Assembly: GCA_004556455.1 (NCBI GenBank)
Contig: SFGY01000055.1
Location: 1-6,930, forward strand
Source: Clostridiales bacterium
GTDB lineage: Bacteria > Bacillota > Clostridia > Saccharofermentanales > DTU023
Direction: 5' to 3'
DNA: 6,930 nucleotides
Shown: positions 1 to 5,415 of the stretch, one piece after another
How positions within the stretch are numbered: the stretch's first letter is position 1
Layout of the letters: each line of letters begins with the position of its first letter
Position numbers and translations under genes: made by a program
Notes under the pieces: generated by a model
The model's database searches: none
The model's input: only the letters and a program-made list of their open reading frames with translations
Told to the model about the DNA's origin: nothing

Positions 1-16
1 CACTCCGACCAACAAG

Positions 17-55
17 AAAACCGGGGAACCGCAATGGTCCCCCGGTTTTTCTTTT
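17..55 (+). terminator. Strong intrinsic terminator, probably bidirectional
   Basis: The arms at 17-30 (AAAACCGGGGAACC) and 36-49 (GGTCCCCCGGTTTT) pair over 14 positions with one mismatch around a 5-nt loop, and are followed by a T-rich tract (TTTTTCTTTTGTTTT). It would end a plus-strand transcript entering from outside the window. On the minus strand the same stem is followed by TTTTCTTGTT, so it may also stop transcription leaving the integrase gene. It probably marks the edge between the flanking DNA and the prophage remnant. Confidence 0.85.
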
Positions 56-134
56 GTTTTCAAGGGGTTTCGGCGTTTCACTCCCCGCACAATCGTTTCA
101 CATATTTCGTACTTATGACGCTGTTTTCAGAGCA

Positions 135-159
135 AATTACACACGGAATTACACACGGA
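135..159. repeat. 12-bp tandem direct repeat beside the integrase gene (possible arm-type or att-region site)
   Basis: The 13-mer AATTACACACGGA occurs at 135-147 and again at 147-159, sharing one base, which gives a period of 12 bp. It lies just beyond the 3' end of the tyrosine recombinase gene, inside the only gene-free stretch between that gene and the terminator. Short direct repeats next to tyrosine recombinase genes often serve as arm-type binding sites near the attachment site (known for lambda-type and Tn916-type integrases). The repeat is seen directly; the role is inferred. No second att copy is present in the window, so the core site cannot be located. Confidence 0.4.
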
Positions 160-179
160 GGATGCAAAGAAAAGAGGGT

Positions 180-1220
180 CTATTCCCCCGTCGTCAGATT
201 CTTTTCAAAAAATGCATCTATACTGGCGGCTACTTTCCTTGACTTCTCCGACATTGTGTGCTGATACACGTTTTTGAGCATATTTGTGGAAGCATGGCCC
301 ATGCGCTCCATGGCATATTTGTCCGGCACGCCCATGGAAAGCACGACGGAGGCCTGATAATGCCGCGGGTCGTGAAACCGATACCGCTGTATGCCGAGAG
401 TATTACAAGCACTTCCTATCCGCTTGTATAGCTGATGACGGTCATAGTGGATGATGTATTCGTCGGTGTGCGGTTGGGCTTCTATCAGGGCCATTATATA
501 AGGCGGAACTGGCAATACCCGGTCACTGCTGTATGTTTTCGTCAGCTTCAGCACCGGCCCGTCAGGGCCGTCTACAAGGGCCTGCTTGATGTGTATGGTC
601 CCATCGCCCACGCAGTCCCAGGTAAGCCCACGGATTTCCGATGCGCGGAGCCCCAGCCATGCCGCCAGCAGGAACGGCAGTTCAAACCGCTTCCCTTTTT
701 CGTACTGCGCTATTCTCTGGATATCCTCCGTTGACGGTATGGAGATATCCGGCTTTTCTTTCTGCGGCAGCGTGGTTCGCAGTACCAGCCCGGGGCGGTA
801 CACACTCAGCGCCGCCGTAAGCAGTCCGTAAGCGTTCTTTACATACTTGGGGGACTTGTCCCTTGCCATGGCATTCACGGCCACCTGGACGGCCTCCTGG
901 GTCAGGCTGGCCACCGGCACGTCCATCAGGGACTGCAAGGTGTTCTGCCGCTGGCGCTTGTATCCGGCGATGGTAGACGGCGACAACACAGAGTCTTTGC
1001 TTGCAATGTACAGGTCTATAGCCTTGCCCACCGTCAGCGAAGCCGGGGCAGCTTCCGCTTTCATCCCCGCCTTTATTGCGGCGGCTTTGGATTCCGCCGC
1101 TTTCTTTGAGGGAATCAAAAAACCGATCAATTCGATCCTTTTCGGCCTGCGCCTCATCAACCCGCCCGTGCAAGGCGAGCATGCGAACCAGTGAATAGTA
1201 ATCGTCGCGGCGATATCCAT
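180..1220 (-). pseudogene. Tyrosine recombinase (phage integrase), N-terminal domain lost
   Basis: Site-specific recombinase that would integrate and excise the prophage. Numbering from the ATG at 1220, a core-binding (SAM-like) domain spans about residues 60-150 (LTVGKAIDLYIASKDSVLSP onward) and the catalytic domain about 165-340. The catalytic set is visible: R192 (LGLRASEIRG), K228 (KTYSSDR), H283 and R286 (HDPRH), H309 (MGHAS) and the nucleophile Y319 (NVYQH). The usual leucine in HDLRH is proline here. Family homology appears to begin only at about residue 37 (PSKKAAES). Codons before that overlap, in another frame, the upstream TPR-like gene, so the roughly 40-residue arm-binding domain found in relatives is missing. 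Starts at 1220 or 1157 are possible, but neither has a convincing ribosome site. The catalytic part looks sound; efficient recombination is doubtful without arm binding. Confidence 0.85.
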
Positions 1221-1563
1221 TCCGGCAGAACATCCGGATTTCGTTGGACTTTTTCAGGCACAGGATAGCAAGCTCTATGTTCCCGGCCTTTTCATAGCCG
1301 TATCCCTTATTCCGCAGGTAGTAATCAATATCACCGGTGTAGCTGTGGATACCGCCGCCATGGTGCAGGCTGGCATCTCGCGGGATAGCCATAATGCCCT
1401 CTACGCTTGAAAGATCGTACTTTGCTTCAAGCGCGGCAATCTCCGCTTGCCGATATGCCTGATACTCCTCGTTGCTGATTGGCTCCGGAGCCTGGAACGC
1501 AACCCCGCCACGCTGTGGCCTGACTTTGTCTATGAAAGAATGTAGAAAATCAAAAATGCTCAT
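682..1563 (-). pseudogene. TPR-like phage accessory protein, 3' end fused out of frame into the integrase gene
   Basis: The start is chosen at ATG 1563 (MSIFDFLHSF) because AGAGGTGG lies 5-6 nt upstream; the GTG at 1572 falls inside that site. Residues 1-149 look like real protein: an N-terminal amphipathic stretch, then a segment resembling a TPR helix pair (GYGYEKAGNIELAILCLKKS; GYRRDDYYSLVRMLALHGRV). I recall similar small proteins beside integrase and repressor genes in Clostridia prophages, but know no function. After about residue 149 (RIDRFF, near 1117) the reading becomes low-complexity Gly/Arg-rich text, because the frame now runs across integrase DNA in the wrong phase until the stop at 682. 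The simplest reading is a deletion that removed the end of this gene and the start of the integrase. It is transcribed in the same direction as the repressor and the integrase. Confidence 0.65.
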
Positions 1564-1603
1564 GCGGCCCACCTCTCACAGAAATATTCTCAAAATATAC
1601 CAG

Positions 1604-1632
1604 TAGATTTACCTTGTGCGAGCCGTTATAAT
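1604..1632 (+). promoter_or_regulatory. Weak candidate promoter for the small plus-strand ORF
   Basis: A perfect -10 hexamer TATAAT lies at 1627-1632. At 17-bp spacing the -35 would be TAGATT (1604-1609), which matches the consensus at only about half its positions. The closer TTGTGC at 1614-1619 is only 7 bp away and cannot be the -35. The start point would be near 1639, about 45 nt before the small ORF at 1684. Confidence 0.35.
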
Positions 1633-1660
1633 GGTACTGTGCAAAAACCGGAACCTCCGG

Positions 1661-1677
1661 AGCTCCAGAAAGGAGCT
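1661..1677 (+). promoter_or_regulatory. Inverted repeat overlapping a strong ribosome binding site
   Basis: AGCTCC (1661-1666) and GGAGCT (1672-1677) are exact reverse complements around a 5-nt loop. The right arm contains most of the AAAGGAG ribosome site (1669-1675) that serves the ATG at 1684. In RNA the stem could partly hide this site. The pairing is seen in the sequence; the regulatory effect is inferred and the stem is short. Confidence 0.3.
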
Positions 1678-1683
1678 AAAATT

Positions 1684-1845
1684 ATGCCAGATACATCCGT
1701 AGAACGACTCCTGAGCATCCTATCCCAGCTTAACCCTGAGTATTTTTCTCTCGCTCTCCATCTTGCAGAGCAAGCACTAAAGTCTCAAACTGCTGAAGAT
1801 ACAGCTCGCGGTACTTCTCACTCAACTGGCTGTACAACTCGATAA
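1684..1845 (+). CDS. Small ORF of unknown function, convergent with and overlapping the repressor gene
   Basis: It begins MPDTSVERLLSILSQLNPEY and encodes 53 residues. In favour: an almost ideal AAAGGAG ribosome site 8 nt before ATG, a TATAAT box upstream, and an N-terminal half (about residues 1-34) that reads as an amphipathic helical segment. Against: from about codon 16 onward it is antisense to the 3' end of the XRE repressor gene, and its tail (GTSHSTGCTTR) looks like noise. It may be a real small phage gene truncated when its 3' end was joined to the repressor end, or a fortuitous reading of antisense DNA. I do not recognise a family. Confidence 0.35.
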   Translation: MPDTSVERLLSILSQLNPEYFSLALHLAEQALKSQTAEDTARGTSHSTGCTTR

Positions 1846-2116
1846 GCCGCGCGGTATTCGGGTCGAGACGCTCGTCCACCATCTGGTGGGCGGGCGTTTC
1901 TTTTTTTATGCCCGGATCGTCGGTTTCGCCGCGCAGATATTCCGGCGTAGTGTTAAGCTCTGCGGCCAATATGTGCAGTTTTTCTCCGCTGATATCGGTC
2001 CCCTGCTTCTTTGCGTCCCGAAGGTATGTTTTGCTGACCCCCATTGCCCGGCAGAGATGCAGTTTTGTTTTCCCGCTCTGCGCTATCATGCTTTCCATTC
2101 TGTTGTAATTGAACAA
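1730..2116 (-). CDS. XRE-family (Cro/CI-like) prophage repressor
   Basis: DNA-binding regulator expected to hold the prophage in the lysogenic state. From the TTG start it is 128 residues. The helix-turn-helix is at about residues 5-60: LCRAMGVSKTYLRDAKKQG contains the turn and recognition helix, and the domain closes with the typical ILAAELNTTPEYLRGETDDP. A C-terminal helical segment (ARLIELYSQLSEKYRELYLQ) probably mediates dimerisation. TTG at 2116 is preferred because GGAGAG (2129-2124) lies 7 nt upstream; ATG codons five or more residues inside have no ribosome site. The gene seems complete, but its 5' flank is abnormal: directly beyond the ribosome site the DNA becomes the coding region of a minor capsid gene, so the normal divergent operator/cro region is gone and no promoter is visible. 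It shares transcription direction with the TPR-like gene and the integrase. Confidence 0.85.
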   Translation of the reverse strand: MFNYNRMESMIAQSGKTKLHLCRAMGVSKTYLRDAKKQGTDISGEKLHILAAELNTTPEYLRGETDDPGIKKETPAHQMVDERLDPNTARLIELYSQLSEKYRELYLQQFETLVLALQDGEREKNTQG

Positions 2117-2129
2117 ATTGACACTCTCC
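2114..2129 (-). promoter_or_regulatory. Ribosome binding site and TTG start of the repressor
   Basis: On the minus strand GGAGAG (2129-2124) is followed after 7 nt by TTG (2116-2114). This decides the start of the XRE repressor, giving an N-terminus of MFNYNRMESMIAQSG. An in-frame TTG at 2131 overlaps the ribosome site itself and is less likely. Confidence 0.6.
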
Positions 2130-3067
2130 AAAGGGAAGCCAATTCACTGGATGTACGGCTTCTATACAGCGACGCGGCATATAAGCGGCTCAACAACAGC
2201 CTACAGCGCCGTATAGGCACGTTGAACCGCGGGCATTCTGCCCACCCCATCATCATGGGAAGCCCCCCGCAATACAGCCTCGGAGAGCTGGAGCAGATGC
2301 GCACGGCCAACGAAGATGGCATTATGTACGAAGGGCGGCACTACACCGGGTATGAAGCCACGCAGCGCCAGAGGAACATAGAATCGGCCATGAGGCGGCA
2401 AAAGCGCCGCATTCTGGTGGATGAAGCCACCGGAGATTCGGAAAAGCTCCAGGCGGACCAAATCCGGCTGCAATTGCAACGCCAGGAATACGCACGGTTT
2501 TCCAAAGCCGCCAAGCTGCGGACCCAGGGAGAACGGGCGGAAACTGCCGGGTTCTCCTGGAAACAGGCAAAGGATGCGGACAGCGAATATAAAAAGGTTG
2601 CCAAAGCGGCCAATTCGATGTATGATATCGGCAGTGAGGCGGAGAACGTTAAGGCGTATATGCGGGATCTGCCAATACGGAGGCGTATACAGGGCGGCGA
2701 ATTTCCGCTTACGATTCATCGTGGTAGGCAGAATAATCACGTGCCGGGGACTCGAGAGTACAAACAGTACGTAGAACGCCTACAACGAGAAGGCCGACAC
2801 GGACCCAGCAAGATAAGTATATCCGGCCCCGAAATAGAGCACCTAATCGAAACATACAAAGGGACCGGGAACCTGGCCCGGGACAAAAGGGGCCGTTGGC
2901 GGAATGAGGAATTGATAACAGTTCATCCGGGCAAAATTGGCATAGCGGTGAACGATAGGACCGGCAAGGAAGCGGATACCACGGTTTTCCGCATACACCA
3001 TAGCAAGGATGGTGTACACATTTCCCCAGATTACCCGAGCAAGAAAGGAGCAAAATATAGGAAATGA
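2123..3067 (+). pseudogene. 5'-truncated phage minor capsid protein with C-terminal polymorphic toxin type 50-like domain
   Basis: The reading is open from 1886, but 1886 to about 2122 is antisense to the repressor; homology-like sequence starts near 2123. The first part matches the C-terminal region of phage minor capsid protein 2 (Phage_min_cap2): NNSLQRRIGTLN-RGHSAHPI, where relatives usually have a cysteine (NCxH-type) in place of this arginine, then YEATQRQRNIESAMRRQKRR and a helical, charged stretch to about 2640. From about 2700 a separate domain follows, IHRGRQNNHVPGTREY ... YKGTGNL ... FRIHHSKDGVHISPDY, which has the pattern I know from polymorphic toxin type 50 (Ntox50), a predicted RNase. 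Conserved-looking histidines and a TGTG-type turn are present. About the first 250 residues of the capsid protein are missing and no start with a ribosome site exists, so it is probably not made. It overlaps the next gene by ATGA. Confidence 0.75.
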
Positions 3068-3279
3068 GGCCGACAGAGAAAGATCTGTTTGATTATATGG
3101 ACTCTGGCCGCGATGTGCGGGTTACTTGCACAGACGGCGACACCCTAACCGGGCGATGTTGGGCTTATGGTGCGGTGGTTTCTGAAAAAGAGTTCGGAGA
3201 AGATGAACCCTGCCTGGATGTTGGATGCGGCACAATCGTAGCTTTGAGCCAAATCGAAAGTATCGAATTTGCAGATTAA
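3064..3279 (+). CDS. Small acidic beta-rich protein, candidate immunity protein for the capsid-linked toxin
   Basis: 71 residues, starting at an ATG that overlaps the stop codon of the capsid-toxin gene (ATGA), with AAAGGAG at 3044-3050 about 13 nt upstream. The pattern DYMDSGRDVRVTCTDGDTLTGRCWAY ... IVALSQIESIEF (given in parts) resembles small Sm/SH3-like barrels of the 'G-x-x-V-x-x-T-x-x-D-G-x-x-x-x-G' type. The protein is strongly acidic (many Asp/Glu), common among inhibitors of nucleases. Tight translational coupling to a toxin-domain gene is what one expects of an immunity gene, and I recall similar small genes after such capsid-toxin fusions in Firmicute phages. Function is inferred; it may instead be an ordinary phage head accessory protein. 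The ORF seems intact. Confidence 0.7.
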   Translation: MRPTEKDLFDYMDSGRDVRVTCTDGDTLTGRCWAYGAVVSEKEFGEDEPCLDVGCGTIVALSQIESIEFAD

Positions 3280-3296
3280 CTACAACTAAATGACAG

Positions 3297-3328
3297 ATGC
3301 GTAGCGCCTTCGGGCGCTGCGCATTTTT
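3297..3328 (+). terminator. UUCG-loop intrinsic terminator between phage structural genes
   Basis: ATGCGTAGCGCC (3297-3308) pairs with GGCGCTGCGCAT (3313-3324) through 12 bp including one G-U pair, closed by a TTCG tetraloop and followed by TTTTT (3324-3328). It lies 18 bp after the candidate immunity gene and before the gp20-type gene, so it may reduce transcription into or out of the head-gene block. Confidence 0.8.
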
Positions 3329-3953
3329 CATACCCATTTGCCCGGCCCAGGGCGTACAAAACGGGCAGCGCAGGGGAAGCGACCCCCGATATCAAAGCGT
3401 AGCGTGAGGAGAACATACCATGAAACGCGAATTTTTGCAGAATTTTAAGGTTGGCGACCAGGCCCTGCCGAAAGAGATCATCGACGCCATCATGGACGAG
3501 AATGGCCGCGACATCGAAGCCGCAAAGAAGCCCTTTGCGGACTATGAAGCCGTGAAAGCGCAGCTCCAGGCCGCCAAAGATGGGCTTGAGGCGTTCAAGG
3601 GCGTGGACGTTGACAAGCTCCAGGGGAAAATCCAGGAGCTGACCGGCCAACTTGCCGACAAGGACAGAGAGTGGCAGGACAAACTCGACGGCATGGCCTT
3701 TGATGGACGCATCAGGGACGCCATTACCGCCGCCAAGGGCCGCAACGCGAAGGCGATTGCCGCCCTGCTGGATGTTGACACACTCCGCGCCAGCAAGAAC
3801 CAAGAGGCAGATATCCGGGCCGCGCTGGAAGCGCTTAAAAAGGACAACGGATATTTGTTTGAATCCGAGACCCCGCCCCCCTATTCCAACGGGACCGGCA
3901 CGAATGGCGGTGGGCTCATATTTCGATTCTTTCGAAAAAAGCGAAAAAACCTG

Positions 3954-3986
3954 TTGCAAAGTAGCTGCAGCGGAGTTGTGTATAGT
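3954..3986 (+). promoter_or_regulatory. Candidate promoter for the secreted RHS gene
   Basis: TTGCAA (3954-3959) and TATAGT (3981-3986) resemble -35 and -10 elements, but the spacing of 21 bp is long; using TGTATA (3979-3984) gives 19. They lie 50-80 bp before the start codon at 4035 and inside the tail of the fused gp20 ORF, which fits a promoter brought in with the RHS gene. The non-ideal spacing suggests weak or activator-dependent use. Confidence 0.35.
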
Positions 3987-4013
3987 AGAGACGTAGGCAT
4001 ACGTCCCACTATA
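3981..4013 (+). repeat. Long dyad in the leader of the RHS gene, possible operator or 5' hairpin
   Basis: The left half TATAGT-AGA-GACGTA (3981-3995) is mirrored by TACGTC-CC-ACTATA (4000-4013), so 12 bases per side are complementary, with one extra base in the left spacer and a 4-nt loop GGCA. The outer left arm coincides with the putative -10 box. Depending on where transcription begins, it would act as a regulator site over the promoter or as a hairpin at the mRNA 5' end. No T-run follows, so it is not a terminator. Confidence 0.5.
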
Positions 4014-4034
4014 TGAAAGAAAGAGAGAAAACGT

Positions 4035-4502
4035 ATGAAAGAATGGAGACGCATACTATCCTGTTTCCTGGCTGTGCTGCTGACGGTGTACTTGGTCCCC
4101 GTGCAGGTAATGGCTGAGGAACTGGGAGATCTGTGGCCGCCAACAACAGAAAACGTCGTGGATGCGCCTGCGGAGGTCGTGGGCGAGATACTGGAACAAC
4201 GGGAAGAAAATCGGAAGGAGTTCCTGCTTACCGACGGTACAAGGCAGGCGGTAATTTATCCGGCGGCAGTACACTACCAAAAAGATGGATATTGGGAGGA
4301 AATTGACAACCGGTTGCTGCCGTCTGCTGCGCAGAATGGTGAAACCGTGTATCGAAACGCAGCCGGTATGTGGGATGTCTCTGTTCCTGCTGAGCTGAAT
4401 ACCGCCAATGGAATCACGGTCAGCCGCAGCGGACACAGCTTGTCATTCTACCTGACAGGTCAGTTGTACGAAGACGATGGTGCGATTTCCGAAATTTTAT
4501 AA
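4035..4502 (+). pseudogene. Secreted RHS-repeat protein, N-terminal fragment only
   Basis: A 155-residue product from ATG 4035, with a weak purine-rich ribosome site (AAGAGAGAAAA). Residues 1-28 form a Sec signal peptide: positive KEWRR, hydrophobic ILSCFLAVLLTVYLVPV, then a likely cut after VMA. The mature part (VVGEILEQREENRKEFLLTD, GTRQAVIYPAAVHYQKDG, WEEIDNRLLPSAA) is the N-terminal region I associate with very large secreted RHS/YD-repeat proteins of gut Clostridia, which normally exceed 1,500 residues. Here it ends at YEDDGAISEIL followed by TAA, just before an unrelated promoter region. The gene was therefore broken near 4490 and its repeat core is missing. The segments at 4600 and 6106 are not in frame with it. 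The fragment could still be exported but has no tip domain. Confidence 0.75.
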
Positions 4503-4505
4503 AAG

Positions 4506-4553
4506 TAGCCTTGACAAGCGGGGCAAGGCTAACGTATGATTATGATAGTTAGC
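4506..4553 (+). promoter_or_regulatory. Strong promoter with two overlapping inverted repeats (XRE-type operator), orphaned
   Basis: TTGACA (4511-4516) and TATGAT (4535-4540) are separated by 18 bp, a close match to a housekeeping sigma promoter; a second TATGAT follows at 4541-4546. Two perfect dyads overlap it: TAGCCTTG (4506-4513) with CAAGGCTA (4524-4531), and GCTAAC (4528-4533) with GTTAGC (4548-4553), the latter bracketing the -10. A repressor bound to the second dyad would block the promoter. Such a layout is usual upstream of XRE-type regulator genes, but no such gene follows: within 50 bp the DNA becomes an RHS core fragment. The original downstream gene has been lost or replaced, and the promoter may now transcribe the toxin cassette. 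Confidence 0.6.
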
Positions 4554-4599
4554 AAAAATGCGGCTTTGGCAGTGCATCTGAAAATAGCCCGGTTTACCT

Positions 4600-5397
4600 A
4601 TGGCGCCCATGTCCGTCAGTGGTTCCATGTCCTCCACCCTCGGTGCTGCGAATCCCCTGCGCTATCGTGGGTATGTCTATGACACCGAAACTGGATTCTA
4701 CTACCTCAGTAGCTGGTACTATAACCCGGTTTGGGCAGGGTTTATCAATGCGGATACCGCTGATGTCCTTGGGGCTTCCCCTGGCAAAGCCAACTGGGAT
4801 AAGAATCTCTTTGCCTACTGCGACAATGACCCCATAAATCGTCAGGATGATGAGGGTGACTTGTGGAAGTGGCTTCCGTTTAAGGAAAGCGGAGATTGGG
4901 GATTTGTCCATAGGGCGGTACAAATTCATATTGTTTCGACAAATAGTCATATGCAACTAGACCGTGAAGTTTCCACGGCTGATGGAAAAAGAATGGATAT
5001 ATACTCATATCCAACAAGTGAGGTATGGGAAGTTAAACCATATTCCGGTGGTATGGGATATGCGACAGCAGCTGTTTCACTAAGCAAGTACGTTGGAAAC
5101 TATTATAACACTCAGCTAATAGTGCCTGGAGCCGCAAATCAATTTATGGGTAGTTTTCCCTTAATCTATGGGGAATACTCCTTACAAGTCGAATACTTTA
5201 CGCCAGCACCAGGAGTTATTCTTTATGATTTTAACATAAAGAATAACGCAGCTGCCTATTCTATTCCAGTTGAGAAAGCCCTAATGGTTCCTATTGTTCC
5301 ATTTACTCCGCGCGTAAAGGGATGTGCACGCTTCGGAGGCAAGGCCTATGGCTTCGGTGGAGGTGGCTGGAATGTATGCACTTTTGTAAATCGGTAA
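4600..5397 (+). CDS. Displaced RHS tip: RHS core end fused to PD-(D/E)XK-like nuclease toxin
   Basis: 265 residues. Residues about 4-88 are the conserved end of an RHS core (SMSSTLGAANPLRYRGYVYD, TGFYYLSSWYYNP, FINADT, NLFAYCDNDPIN). This is the processing and encapsulation boundary after which toxin tips vary. The rest is the tip. VHRAVQIHI (103-111) resembles the first helix of restriction-endonuclease-fold toxins, and D133 (RMDIYSYP) with E144-V-K146 (EVWEVKP) forms a D-x10-ExK active-site pattern, followed by an alpha segment (ATAAVSLSKYV). A Gly-rich end (GFGGGGWNVC) closes it. The expected role is DNA or RNA cleavage in a competing cell. There is no ribosome site before ATG 4600 and a stop lies just upstream in frame, so it looks like a silent cassette that needs recombination with an RHS core to be delivered. 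It is AT-richer than the RHS segments. Nuclease assignment is by motif only. Confidence 0.65.
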   Translation: MAPMSVSGSMSSTLGAANPLRYRGYVYDTETGFYYLSSWYYNPVWAGFINADTADVLGASPGKANWDKNLFAYCDNDPINRQDDEGDLWKWLPFKESGDWGFVHRAVQIHIVSTNSHMQLDREVSTADGKRMDIYSYPTSEVWEVKPYSGGMGYATAAVSLSKYVGNYYNTQLIVPGAANQFMGSFPLIYGEYSLQVEYFTPAPGVILYDFNIKNNAAAYSIPVEKALMVPIVPFTPRVKGCARFGGKAYGFGGGGWNVCTFVNR

Positions 5398-5415
5398 TTT
5401 CGAGGAGATACATGT

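Larger units (their letters stand above)
3420..4016 (+). pseudogene. Phage gp20-type minor structural / scaffold protein, C-terminus replaced
   Basis: It starts at ATG 3420 with GAGGAG about 8 nt upstream. Residues 1-150 match the phage minor structural protein GP20 pattern: a short N-terminal segment (FLQNFKVGDQALPKEIIDAI), a long coiled coil of about residues 40-95 (KAQLQAAKDGLEAFKGVDVD, KLQGKIQELTGQLADKDREW), then FDGRIRDAITAAKGRNAKAI and KKDNGYLFESETPPPY. Proteins of this family assist capsid assembly as scaffolds. The linker NGTGTNGGG (to about 3914) should lead into a short C-terminal tail that binds the major capsid protein. Instead the frame continues into LIFRFFRKKRKNLLQ and stops within the promoter region of the next gene, so the true C-terminus and all later phage genes (major capsid and tail) were lost. 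Confidence 0.8.

Noticed and set aside
682..1116. C-terminal half of the TPR-like ORF as a real protein domain
   Set aside because: Gly/Arg-rich sequence produced by reading the integrase gene in another frame; the integrase frame clearly carries the conserved residues.
1100..1220. Programmed frameshift producing a TPR-integrase fusion
   Set aside because: No slippery heptamer with a downstream structure was noticed, and the missing integrase N-terminus is better explained by a deletion.
1614..1632. TTGTGC/TATAAT promoter pair
   Set aside because: Only 7 bp separate the two boxes, far too short for a -35/-10 pair.
1886..2122. GTG-started in-frame extension upstream of the capsid-toxin reading
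   Set aside because: It is antisense to the repressor gene, lacks a ribosome site and encodes Phe/Cys-rich text unlike capsid proteins. It is an open shadow that happens to be in phase with the capsid fragment.
2201..2740. Minus-strand ORF opposite the capsid-toxin gene
   Set aside because: Composition and lack of motifs mark it as an antisense shadow of the capsid reading, which has family-like sequence.
4594..4956. Minus-strand ORF opposite the RHS core end
   Set aside because: Mirror of a conserved RHS coding segment; no ribosome site or recognisable protein features.
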